A DNA stretch of 64,000 nt from Sweltsa coloradensis (taxonomy: Eukaryota; Arthropoda; Insecta; Plecoptera; Chloroperlidae). Positions 46,636 to 58,112 of this stretch are shown here, in pieces. Where the stretch lies: assembly GCA_024449915.1 (NCBI GenBank), contig JAMZAV010000320.1, positions 558,001 through 622,000 on the forward strand, written 5' to 3'. The position numbers were made by a program, and so were the translations under genes. The notes under the pieces were generated by a model that made no database searches, was not told the origin of the DNA, and was given only the letters and a program-made list of their open reading frames with translations. Numbering within the stretch: position 1 is the stretch's first letter; every line of letters begins with the position of its first letter.

Positions 46636-47406
46636 CGTTGATGGATGAGCGGTTTTTTGTAAGTTTTTTGTTTGCGTTTTTTGCGTTTGTTTGCACTTTT
46701 CCTTTGCAAAAGCTTTTTGAATGCATTGTAGGTGATTGTTGTCAAGTTTCTATTGTTATACTTGTTAATTGGTATTATAAACCTCAAAAACTCATATTAA
46801 AACCTTTGTTTCTGTGGATTCTGACTAACTTTTTCAACTTTTTCTTTCAAAAGGTACTACATCACCATAACCTTAATGTCCATGTGAAATCTTAACGTTG
46901 TAGTCCCACCCGTTTGGTCAGAATCGGTCCAAATGTGACGAAAATATCTCACTAAAAATTAAAAACTAATATTAAAACCTTTATTTCTATAGATTCTAGC
47001 TAACTTTTTCAACTTTTTCTTTAAAAAGGTACTTCAACACCATAACCTTAATGTCCATGTATAATATGAACGTTGTAGCCCCACCCGTTTGGTCAGAATT
47101 GGCCCAAATGCCACGAAAATATCGCACTAAAAATCGAAAAAAATCGTAAAAGTACGATATTCATGAGAAATATTTCTTCGATTGTACCCAAAAACAATAC
47201 ACCTCTAAGTTCAGAGAAAACGAAGGTCCGGTCAATTTTCATCAAGATCGCATATGCCGTTTGCCCGGAATCGAGCGAACAAACAGACGAAAAACAAAAA
47301 AAAACAAAAACAAAAAAAAAAAAAAAAAAAAAAACACCCGAGCTAATTTTTTGGGGTCAGTGAAATTGAAGTCTTCGCTTCCGCTCGCTACGCTCATCCA
47401 ATCAAC
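46636..47406 (-). repeat. Third modular repeat (reverse orientation) with short inverted ends
   Basis: Read on the minus strand it begins GGATGAGCGTAGCGAGCGGA (about 47380-47399), then a T-rich block (47290-47333), TTCGCTCGATTCCGGGCAAA, and two tandem units of about 175 bp (about 46966-47140 and 46791-46965) that share ATTAAAACCTTTNTTTCT and CCACCCGTTTGGTCAGAAT. GTTGATGGATGAGCG at 46636-46650 is inverted relative to GTTGATTGGATGAGCG at about 47391-47406, so the block has short inverted ends. Confidence 0.7.
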
Positions 47407-49540
47407 CACATTTTTATATTCGGTTCCAAACCTACATGATATAGGCTACCTAGAATACTAAATGAATACTATAAAGAGGAGGCATGTGTTTTTAACGCTA
47501 GTATTATTCTTTGTTCACTCCCTAGGATCACATATGCCTCAAACTTTACATAGTTAATACATTCTGAGATAAGAAGGCGCCTTCATTGGCAAGACAAATT
47601 ATTATTTTGAGAACATAATTCCAAAGATATCGTTTTTTTTATGTTTCGGGTTATGTCAAAAAATCCAAAACATCAAACTACGTTAAAACAATAATTTGAT
47701 GGTTAATGTGCAATACTTTCATAAAAGTGCTAAGTTTTATCCGTTATTAACAAGACTGCAGAGAAAAGATACAGGCAGCGCGAACTGGCTCTTGATCCCC
47801 CCCCCCCCCCCCCCCACTCCTAAAACATTGGAGTTTGTGAGCTCTTTGTTGTTAATAATGCGTTAATTATACAGTAGAGTAGTGAAGTTGTTACTCATTT
47901 GTGTGAGCACTGCTCTTAGCAGTCTGTGAGCCCGACAGTGGAGGGATTGAATCATGTAAATATTACCGGTTCCAAAATGCAAAATTGTTTCCAAGTATAC
48001 ATTTGTATAAAAGAGGGATGAAAAATATATTGAATTTGGACCTATTGAAAACGTGTTACAATTTTTTTTGCAATTTTATGTGAATCATTTTTTTCTGTGA
48101 GGCGAATTCAAATTCGTTAGTGTTATGACGTTAAAATAAATTAAAAAGTTAAAGAAGAACCCAAAAATGTTACAAAACGTATCTTTGCATTCAAATCTAC
48201 AATGCAATAAGAATTTTTAGACGTTCCCGGTAGTGGAAGACCCTTTATCAAGTCCTGGACGAGTTTCATGTTTTAATTTCTGCATTGTATTAAACATTAC
48301 TTAATTTCAATTGCTGTAGGACCTACTATTACTTATCCCTTGAATGAAGTATTTAAGAAATTTTGTTTCAGGGGTTGGATCTCCCTTTTTTAAACTGTAG
48401 GCGAAATTATCCGTATAATATCGCACAATGTGTCTGTAACATTAAGCTTATTCATATTATGAAATGTTGTCTGTTTCGTTCACCAAAGGTGGAAGGCTAA
48501 ATGGTGAAATTAGGTGCTCTAACTTTTGATAATACGTGTTACAGTGTATGTCGTGTACTTTAACAAAGGAATAATTGATGCTCTTATGTTTTGTATTATT
48601 AATTAGTTTTGTAAATGGAGTAAAAAGCATAGAATGGTCAAACCAAACAAATGTAGTGCCACATTATTTATTTAATTTCCTGACTGCTATTTGCTACGTT
48701 CTGACTGAGGAATACGTAAAAAACATTTAGTTTACAGGAATAGACGTTAAGCCACTATCTGTTGAATCGGAGTCTCTTTGACAACACTGATACGGTTTGT
48801 TTGTTAGGGGTAGACACGCACACGCACACTAACATGGGCACGCATAGTCAACCACTCAACCTCGGTGCGCGGACAGAAATAAATCAACGGTCTTATTCAT
48901 CTGCACATACCATGCTTCTGATTCTTGTTACACACCTGAATGTTACCTTTTCATTCAAAGATTCTTTGATTGAGACGAGACAATTATAATTAAGAACACA
49001 ATAATACTGATACTGATACGTTTTGAATTCGAACATTGATTTATTCCAACGTCCATCCTAATCAGTTAGACTGATTACAAAGGTGGACAATTGATTTTAT
49101 TATTACAACACAACTGCTCTCAAAATAATAAACAGTTTTTGAATACTTGACAAAATAAATTTGCTAGATTCATTGACAAATATAAAATTGATATGATATA
49201 AAAAATTTTAAAAAAAATTTTATCAAAAGTTTATTTTAATTTAAGCAATTTGCGTTAATACAAACGAATTGTAAAACATGCAATACAAGAATGAGTTTAG
49301 AAAATAGAAATAGAAATAGATTACACCAAAACCGATTTTTTAGATGACCCCAACTCAAAGGAATATGAGGATTGGCAATCATCATCAACATCAATCAGTA
49401 AAAAATATAAAACTTTATATAAAATAATTTGTTCGTGTCTGTGCATACAATTAGTCTTTAATAAGTTCCGATGGCAAAGACGTCCGATGTTATCCTGTGT
49501 TTTCCGACAGAAAGTAGCCACCATGCAGATAATCTTCCAC
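47407..49540. other. No recognised gene
   Basis: AT-rich, with a poly-C run (about 47797-47815), a short CACACGCACAC patch (48816-48828) and an (AAATAG)n run at about 49303-49320. Confidence 0.45.
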
Positions 49541-49850
49541 GCACTATTCTCTGTACCTTCAGCAACATAACAGAGATCGCAGCCACAGTTGACACCCCAC
49601 ACACTATTCTCTGTACCTTCAGCAACATTACCGAGATCGCAGCCACAGTTGACACCCCACACACTATTCTCTGTACCTTCAGCAACATTACCGAGATCGC
49701 AGCCACAGTTGACACCCCACACACTATTCTCTGTACCTTCAGCAAAATAACCAAAACCCAACCAAAAGTGAAAACCCACACACTATTCTCTGTACCTTCA
49801 GCAACATTACCGAGATCGCAGCCACAGTTGACACCCCACACACTATTCTA
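49541..49850. repeat. 60-bp minisatellite, five copies
   Basis: Units start CACTATTCTCTGTACCTTCA at 49541, 49601, 49661, 49721 and about 49780. They contain CATTACCGAGATCGCAGCC and CAGTTGACACCCCACA. The fourth unit is clearly diverged (AAAATAACCAAAACCC). Because 60 is a multiple of three, long frames stay open on both strands. The repetitive translations carry no known motif, so I do not call a gene. Confidence 0.92.
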
Positions 49851-50094
49851 AGTAGATTTGGGTTACATAATACGAGGTCACTTATATTTGAAAACGACTG
49901 TACGCAACCTTGGCAGAAGTGGACGCGAAAAGGACAAGACCATTGTTCAAAGCGGGTCCTTGATCTTTTACCACAAATATATTACTTAAATTTATTTCAA
50001 TCATTGAACAACGGATTACAGTGATTTATTTTACCGACAGCGGCTTGTATGCGGTGCTTGCTTATATATCATCCTGTGAACTCTTGATATGGAC

Positions 50095-50165
50095 GATTGC
50101 GTGTTCGATTCTCGCTATCGGCCAGCCAGCTCAAGGTTTTCTTAGATTTTCTTAGCCATAACGAG
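50095..50165 (+). repeat. SINE-like fragment
   Basis: GTGTTCGATTCTCGCTATCG (B box) is followed by GGCCAGCCAGCTCAAGGTTT and TTCTTAGATTTTCTTAG, a decayed version of the core found at 33143-33275. A further tRNA-like T arm (minus, GGGTTCGAGCCCTGGG) lies at about 50330-50355. Confidence 0.45.
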
Positions 50166-50359
50166 ATTGGAAAGATTCAATGGTTCATTACAGTTTAAAG
50201 GTATGCAAAGTAGGGAGGAGATTTTAGTGATTTTTACGTATGTTAAATATGGAGTTTGTCTTTACTTATTATTCGTTCTCAACGTTGCCAATTGTTACCA
50301 AAGCGGACGATACGTGAAGATGATGAGATCCAACCCAGGGCTCGAACCCTCGAACTGTT

Positions 50360-52486
50360 GATAATGTGAATTGGGTCATGCCCTTTCCCGACAACCTAAA
50401 ACACATTCTTGTGTGTTAAAAATTATGAAAACATACTACATGGGAATGGAGAAGTCTGAAGATAGAAATATGTAGAACTATGTCCAACCAATACACGCAT
50501 TGATAGTGATATTGATTTTAATAATGAATATAGCCAATTTTCCTGTAATTTGCTCCTTAAGATAACATTCCATTATTTCTTTATGTCAACGATACTTTAA
50601 ATATATCTAAAAATACGTTTCGTTGTTTAGTTTATTGTCGAAATATATTCATTGAGTTGTCAAATGATTTAGTGAAAATTAAAATCTTCTATGACAGACA
50701 TCCAATGTTACCCATCTAGTCTGTTACCAAACTATTACTAGTACTTCCATGATTTGTTCGTATTTTTGCATCAGAAAAGTTCTTACTGACAAACACAAAT
50801 AAACAAATATGAAAATACTCAATAAGCCATAATTCCTTTCTTTATTACGATTGATCAGTTACGAACAAAATAAAATAAAATGAAATTTTCGTGCACGAAC
50901 AGCCATAATCGATTTATGCCCTTGCTCACGAAAACGTTTGCCAATTAAACTATGACCGGTTGGTTCTAGAACGTTAGTTAGGGTGGCTCGATTCGTGGAT
51001 AAGTAATGAGAGTTTTCTGCTGGGCCTGCGGAAATAATTTAGAATGTTCTAGATTGACGTCACCACTCTCATCCTTAGTGAAGATCCCGAGAGAGCAGCA
51101 TTTATTTAAATATATTTAATTACTTTGATGAATTATGGATTAAGTATCTCGTTTACAGGAAATGTTTTTAATAGCTTCAGATTAATTTGAAATTTTAGAA
51201 ATTGTGTGCCATAAATTTAAATTCATCAAAGTACAAATACAATACATGCCTTTAAATCAGGGACTGTAGATACACTAATAAGCAATTTATTTTATATTTA
51301 AATGTATATGTGTACACATTTCAGTCTGTCATGCAAATATTTTTAAGATAAAAAGTTCTTTAAGGCATAAAACTTAAAGGGGAATGTACATGATTAAAAG
51401 ATCCCACGGTATTTCAAATACCTGTTCAAACATTTGCAGAGTCGTGTTTCAAGCAAATGTGTATTTCAATAATTAATGAGGAAAACGTAGTTTTCAGTGA
51501 GTAACTTTGCAATAATAACATTTTAAATATTTTAATCAGTTCAATTGCTGAATTGAAAATAGTAGAAAATGTACAGTATAAATCTTTCTTTTAGGTTGAT
51601 TAAAGTATAAACGACAAATGTTAAGATATATGAGTATCAAAAATCAATATAACCACGTGCCCTAGTTGTTTCTAGGATTGAAACAAAACAATGCAAAACT
51701 ACACGTTTAAACTTATTTGCTTTGAAATCTACGAAACCGAATTTCGTTGAAAATACTTTATTTAACTATGATTTGAAGTGAAACTAATTTCCAAATATTG
51801 CTGAATTTTACATCATCATAGATGATAATAATATTATAATTTATAACATTAATGATAATGCAATATTAATATTTCAAAATACTTTAATACATTTACTTTG
51901 CACATAAATTGTCTTCTCTGCATATATAGCAATGTGAGAATACATAATTCAGTGAGTAGTGACGAGTTAAGTTAGTTATTGTATTTTTATGTGTGTGTGT
52001 GTGTGTGGGGGGGGGGGGGCTATCACATAGAGATGTCAAATGATTTAACCCGGTGCGTCGCGTCGTTGAGTAGTGTCCCCAGAGAAAGAAGCACTCGAAA
52101 CTGACTTCCGAGATCCCCATTAGTTATTTTATAATGACCACCAATCTCTGAAGTTCGACGTACACTTTACGTAGATACTTCAACAAGAAATAGTTTCACT
52201 TTGAACAGTATTCTAGTTATTTAGTCACATTAACGAAGGACATAAAATCCACCTGAAACGTGTTCGATCGCTCTTGTTTCTGTCCTGTCGATTGCCCCTA
52301 CTTGCCATGCGTGTTCAAGTTCAAGTGACGAAGAAGACATTCCCTGCAAAAATGTTTGCGACTCTCTAGCCAAAGGAGTTGCTTTCTCCCCTCGCCTGTA
52401 TCTCGTGTCTATACTCGAGTTGCAATGAGACAAAGTAACCCTTCTGCTTGTTTCCTTAAGTTTGGGTACATTCTATTTATACTCAC
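50360..52486. other. No recognised gene
   Basis: AT-rich. (GT)n followed by a run of about 13 G lies at about 51990-52019. 52230-52433 is open on the minus strand next to the candidate exon below, without a recognisable motif. Confidence 0.4.
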
Positions 52487-52740
52487 TTGATCGGGCTGGT
52501 TGCTAGCTAGCAGGGGTACTGTGTGTGTATGTGTAGGCTGGGTCAATAGGCAGGCTGGGTCATGGCTGTGCTGCAGGGGCAACCAAAATGCGGGAGAGCC
52601 GATGGCCATTGAGGACCCTGGTTTCTTGGGCGAATCAGGAACGAGGCGTACGAACTCAAAACTAATTTCACTTTCTTTATATGTTGTAGCTCCTAACAAG
52701 TTTGCATCAAGTGTTGCAAGTTTTTTGACCAGTCTCTCCG
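52487..52740 (-). CDS. Candidate exon of unknown protein
   Basis: On the minus strand, GCGCAG|CGGAGAG at 52740 is a possible acceptor (a T run lies about 20 bases upstream) and GATCAA|GTGAGTATAAA at 52487 is a strong donor. The frame between is open for 84 codons, starting ERLVKKLATLDANLLG, then TTYKESEISFEFVRLVPDSP, and ending in a low-complexity THTHTVP segment. The first 45 residues have globular, non-repetitive composition and the DNA is GC-richer than its flanks. I do not recognise the family. Transposon or chance origin remains possible, and the CACACA-rich 3' half may not be coding. Confidence 0.3.
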
Positions 52741-53320
52741 CTGCGCGAAATGCATTGATACAAAAAAATAGTACGTTTTCACATTTATTTATGTGATTTG
52801 CGTCATAGTTAAACGGGTTTGCTAAGGAGGAGAATTAATAGAATTACTCAAGGAATTAATTAATTAACTATCTAAAAAATAAATCAAACAAACTCGCTTT
52901 AATTTAATTTTAAAATAATTTATACATAATGTGTTGTACAAATATACAAATTGTATACTAGAGTGAATTTAAAATCTTTAATTAAATATGAATATATAAA
53001 TAATTTCATATTAAATACAACTATAAAAAAATACGAATACGAGAAGTAAGTAGAAAATAAAATTGACATAGTTCTCTGCTGTACGCGCATTGGTGTTTCA
53101 AAATCGAAACGTCGAGGTACGAAATGTTGTAATTCGTGACGAACAAATTTCAACTAATAGTAATAAATATGCCTTTAGTAACAATCATCAAACGAAATGG
53201 GAGGGGTAGAAATATCGTACCTCAACAACTCGTATCATGACCACATTTCTCGCTTCAAGACCCTCATCCTTTTAGTTATATTCTAGTGTCAATGTTACAC
53301 TTCTCGTCAACTGCTTGCAA

Positions 53321-53345
53321 TCATCATCATCATCATCATCATCAT
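53321..53345. repeat. (ATC)n microsatellite
   Basis: About eight TCA/ATC triplets. The flanking 52745-53945 is AT-rich without a recognised gene. Confidence 0.9.
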
Positions 53346-53949
53346 TCAAATATACTCTGTTCTTTCTTCAGTCCACCTCGTGTCCACCTAGAAACACGTA
53401 ACAACCCCTCTGAGTTACTTTTAGTGTTTAGACTTTCTCGACTCAATTATTAAATCTGGATAACTGTTTTTGTATTTTTTTAAATTATAATTCAATACTC
53501 GATATAGACGGTAGGACTGCTTGACACATCACCCGTAAAGAAATGTTTGTGACACAAATACTGATGCTATATATGAAAATAAATAAATCCATTCCCGCTG
53601 AGAATAGTACCCAAATCTTCCTTTCCCAGACCAAACTTAAATAATATTCAAAACACAAAAAGTGATGTTTTAGCAAGTTTAAATTACCCGCTGTAGAATC
53701 TAATGCTTTTCATCTCTCTCACGTTCAAGAGATATATCATACCTCGTGGTGGTTCGCTATGATATTCCAGTCGACCCACTGAACTTGAACGTATTCCAGT
53801 ATGGAACACATCTGTAAACCTAGCGGTAACCAATTTGATCTTACTTTAACTCTGTCATTGATTTGTTATTTCTCGATTTGGTTATTCGAGAAACACTCCC
53901 GTAGGAGGAATTTTTATTATTTAATACTATTCAGAAATTTAAAAAAAAC

Positions 53950-54112
53950 ATCTCGACCGGGGTTCGAACCCGGGTCTCCCACATTCCAGGTAGGCGCCTT
54001 AGCCAACTTCACCACCGAGACAGTATAATGTTTAACTTCTGAATTGTACTTGCATTATATAGATCTGAAAGGCGACTACCTGGAATGTGGGAGACCCGGG
54101 TTCAACCCCGGT
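53950..54112 (-). mobile_element. Palindromic tRNA-like element
   Basis: 53950-54021 (minus) is a 72-nt tRNA-like sequence. Its 7-bp acceptor pairs fully (GTCTCGG with TCGAGAT, with two wobble pairs) and its T arm is CCGGG-TTCGAAC-CCCGG; the D and anticodon arms are weak. Its 3' 45 bases (53956-54000) reappear inverted at 54069-54112 with one substitution and one deletion. The two copies face each other across about 68 bp that itself contains the inverted pair GTATAATG/CATTATAT. The whole would fold into a long hairpin. Confidence 0.7.
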
Positions 54113-54204
54113 CAGGATGGATCGTGTAATTGTTTCTTGATGTATTATTATTTATTGTAGTGGTTTTATGCATAGCAACGATACTGTCGTATATGATAGA
54201 AGTT

Positions 54205-54280
54205 CTCTTGACTCCGACTGGGTGTCGAATCCACAACCTTAATCTCATTGAACGCATGATCTTGCCAATTAATTTTTTTC
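54205..54280 (-). repeat. tRNA-like fragment
   Basis: The minus strand reads TTAATTGGCAAGATCATGCG, then GTTGTGGATTCGACACCCAG, then TCGGAG. This lines up with the module at 971-1042 (CAATTGGCAGAGC ... GGGTTCGATCCCCAGTCGGGG). It is about 95 bp from the palindromic tRNA-like element. Confidence 0.5.
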
Positions 54281-54477
54281 GGGACGCTATGACTGTAACT
54301 GAATTAATTTATTGTGATTGTTGAAGAGGTGTTGTCATTATATGCTAGGACACATAGTTAGAGTATAATTAAATTATTGTTAATTTTTGCTTTAAACTTC
54401 ATGATTATTCCCAAAATTAATTTTTGTTGAACCTATATTATATTAAAGAGCAAAGCAAGGATTCAATATCTGATGAG

Positions 54478-55001
54478 TAGGGCTCGGATGTTAAGGATCT
54501 TTGAAAGGGATAAATAGGCAGGCAAATAGTACCTTAAAACATGAAAAAGGACGTTAAAAATGAAAATAGGACATGAAAATTTGCTTGGAATCTACATATT
54601 TTAAGTAATTTCATTTCTTACATTTTTCGGGAGTGGGTTTTTGGGCACATTTTAGTCAATAAATCAAACACAAGAATTAACATAGTATAAATCTGAATTG
54701 AACATGTCATGACTGATCCCCAGTCGCAGTGTTTGACAAGATTTGAAGTCAGTTCGTTCGATCTGCTCGACATTTTGCAACACTTTAGCGCTCTGTATAT
54801 GTTTTAAGAAATAATATGAAAATAGTACATTGAAAATGGCCAAAAGGGACCTAATTCACAAAATGTATCAAAATAGGCATTTTAAGGCAACATAAAGTGT
54901 GTATTTTTGGCATCAGTAACCTTTGAAACATACTTAAAATTATTGTTGATGCATGTATTGACCAAAAGAACAAAGGAGATGTCAGGAACATCCTAGCCCT
55001 A
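54478..55001. mobile_element. hAT-like MITE with 8-bp target-site duplication
   Basis: The ends TAGGGCTCGGATGTT (54478) and, inverted, TAGGGCTAGGATGTT (ending 55001) match at 14 of 15. They are flanked by CTGATGAG (54470-54477) and CTGATTAG (55002-55009), 8-bp duplications with one difference. An 8-bp duplication and TAGGG-type ends fit the hAT superfamily. The 524-bp interior has ATAGTACNTT and GGACNT motifs repeated near the ends and no transposase frame, so it is non-autonomous. Confidence 0.8.
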
Positions 55002-55009
55002 CTGATTAG

Positions 55010-57765
55010 GTATGGAGGGATACGTAGGGCCAGCCTATATCTGTTCAGTACACTGAAAAGAACACGGGGGTTTTATGGATAAGGGTAATGAAGATGATGA
55101 GTCGTTCGGACACATTTTATTTTTTAAATTAATATTGTCAAGTATGCACAAGGGGAAGTGAGATAGTATTCGAATTTCTATTGAACATGTAATCTAAAAT
55201 ACGGGCTTAATTGGATTTTGATACATAAAAGCTGTCGAAAGAAGAAAATAACCAATTCTTAATCGTTCTATATAATAAATAATTTGTTTCTCTTCGGCAT
55301 TTGAAGATCTTTCCGTTGTTGTATTTTAGTTTTATTGACTCTTTTTATGACAAAAGAGTGGAACCTAAGATTGTTTCCTACTTAAAGAGTTCAAAAAAAT
55401 CAAAATTTTAGCGTGTGAATTTAAAAATCTTTTATGTCCTTCTATTGATCTTGGAAAAAGTTGCTGATTTTCGATTCTAAACTGGTAGCAGCATTTAAAA
55501 AAATCGTAACTTGAGATTATAATCTTAGGTATATTAGATCAAGATGCGAAGGGACAGGAATAGTATGGCAACAATAAATACATAAGTTTAAGTATCTTTC
55601 TCAATTTCATTAATCAGGAAACACTCCCGAGTTCACATCCCGGTCGGAAATAGATATTGGAATTTCTGGATTTTATTAAAAATGAACAAATACACCTGCG
55701 GGAGTGTTTTCCGACCATTGAAATTCAGAAAGCACATGAGCGAAGATTAGAGACTTTAATCTATGCACAGAAGTCCCCATAACATCGGTGCCGTGTAGTC
55801 TACCTGCATTTCAGATGGAATCAGCCTACAATGTCATTTTCTGCACATATTAAAAATGAAGCCTGCTTTCGATAAAACTTTATAGTACTTGTGTCATGTA
55901 GTTTTTAGAAAGTGTATGTAATAGGTTATATAATAAATGATAAATTTGATACGGAAATGGGAAATTTACCCTCTGTTGCCATTTTTTTTAAGTCCTAGAG
56001 CAATCATTTACTTTCATTACTTTTGCAAATTCGTGTGTAATTAATGTTTTTCAGCTGCAATACCGATGCATGTTTTGTCTTTATTTCCGGCTTTAGTTCT
56101 GTAAAAAGTATTATTGTTATACATAATGTCGAACGTACTGAGTCAAATTACTTAGTTTTATAATAGCGTAGACTTCTTGTGGGCCCTTAAGCGTGACGCT
56201 AGGCGCCTTAACTCTTAGATCAACCAGATGACTCTTGGGTTGCGTCATGGTGGCCATGGAGGCTTGGTTTCTACTAACTTTTGATTGTAAAACACACAGT
56301 AAATAATATGGGATGTGTAATTCAGGATTACCAAGCGAAATACTTGTTTAGGGTACGATTATCTGATAATTTTGTCACTATCAATACAGTTCATAATCAA
56401 TTAACAAAAACATATTATTTTTTAGAAATAAACTTTATTTAGAAGTTTTTGTATACATTGTCACATTTTTAGATATGATATGTGTAATACATGATATGTA
56501 TCAGAAAGCACAACGCTCTTGTAGAATTACATAGAGGGAGGGGAGGCCTCCTCCCGTAACAATTTTTACACCTGTTACATTTCACATTGAAATTCACGAT
56601 AAGCTTTTGAAATAATATATTGTATATCAAGATCTCAACAGTCTATTCCTACATAACATGACATGTATTTTTATCTTAATTATTTATCAATATCGACTGA
56701 TTATCTTTAGTTAATTTTCTAATGTAATAAGCAACCATTTACAACGAACGAACCCTATCCAAACGAAACTATATTCTGTGTAAAACGTTTCTCGCATAGG
56801 AAAAAATAGAAATTCGTAATAAGTTCAAAATAAAAGAAGTGTAAATTTTGTGTTTTTGAGCCTTTGAACATTAAAAAAATCTAGTATCATTGTAATAGAG
56901 TTGAAGTTGAGCAGGCGTATTTTAAAATAAAATACGGAAATGCCGTGACAGGTGTGTTTCTTTAGGTTAGGTCTATAGTTAATAAGGCATGTTTTGTACA
57001 ATTTACCAAACGAAATAAAAATACAAAAATACACTGTCATATTAAGTGGGAACACACTATATGTTGCGTGTTTAAAACCGTAGAAAACTCACTCACCATT
57101 ACATGTAACATGGACATCAATATTCACACCATTTATCACGTGACACTTGCCCGTGGAATATAATTGTGCAAAAGTTGAAAAATATTTTACATTTTTCGTT
57201 CAACGCCGCGTAAAAATTTATCATATTTATTCTTACTTGCTCTCTAAAACTACAAGTAGGTTTTCAAGTGAACCCCGCAAATTTTACACGTGAGCCATCG
57301 TTTAAACTATGCGGTTTTCAGATAAAACCATGATATTCACTTAAAGTGGATCCACGCGATTTTCTTTTGATACAGGTATGAGAAATGTTTCAGCAGCTGT
57401 ATACCTCGTCCTGAGTAGGAAAAGATGGACGACAGTATCATCTCGGATCACCAACCCAACCCAAACCCTCGAGTTGATGTGTTCCAACATTTTGAGCATT
57501 TCCCCCCAACCCCTCCACCCACCCCAAACCCTTAAAAATTGAAATGACCCTGTATCCTCAGCCAATCGATTTTCATATTGTCTGGCAGAAGGGTAATGTT
57601 CTTTATCCTAGAGAATAGAACTATTAGCAGCCTCTCAGAAGAGATAGGGAGCCGCTTCAATAAAATACTTGTTTATTTGAAAAGCAAGGATCTAGTGACA
57701 GAGAATGTCTTTTTCTTGATATCTCTACAAAACGACCGATGATCCCCCTATTCGTCTAAAATACT
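55010..57765. other. No recognised gene
   Basis: AT-rich. GGAAACACTCCCG (55617-55629) is inverted at about 55698-55710 (CGGGAGTGTTTTCC), a short foldback. 57341-57565 is open on the minus strand for 74 codons over a CCCCAACCCCTCCACCC-rich patch without known motifs. Confidence 0.4.
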
Positions 57766-58112
57766 TGATTGTTTACACTTAGTGTGGCCAGCCACGGGCT
57801 TGCTTTGTGGCCTGCACAAATTCTTCCCACTTGGGCGCTATAGAGCCCTCTTCCACTGCTAAAGTATGTGATTGAATGCGCAAATGCCTCTTAGGTGGGG
57901 TATAAAACTTGCTACAGAACCCTCTTTCCATGCTAAAATACTTGATTGTATGCACTAGTTGTGACCAGCCACTAAAACCTTTGTGGCCCCCACAAATGCC
58001 TCTGAAGTGGGGTATAAAACATACTAGATGGCACTTGATAGAGCCAAAAGGTGTGGCCAGCCAGTAAATCGCTTTGTGGCCCGCACAAATGCCTCTGAAG
58101 TGGGGTATATAT
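57766..58112. repeat. Irregular tandem repeat (TGTGGCC.GCACAAATGCCTCT)
   Basis: Blocks GTGTGGCCAGCCA, GCTTTGTGGCCCGCACAAAT, GCCTCTGAAGTGGGGTATA and CTAAAATACTTGATTGT recur three to four times with unequal spacing and internal deletions between about 57768 and 58110. This is an old, partly scrambled tandem array; no coding function is seen. Confidence 0.75.

Noticed and set aside
49321..49851. Protein-coding genes of 126-152 codons on both strands
   Set aside because: The frames exist only because the 60-bp repeat unit lacks stops; no start context, splice sites or known motif.
53801..54028. 75-codon plus-strand protein ending RPGFEPGSPTFQVG
   Set aside because: That ending is the translation of the tRNA-like B-box region, a common annotation artefact.
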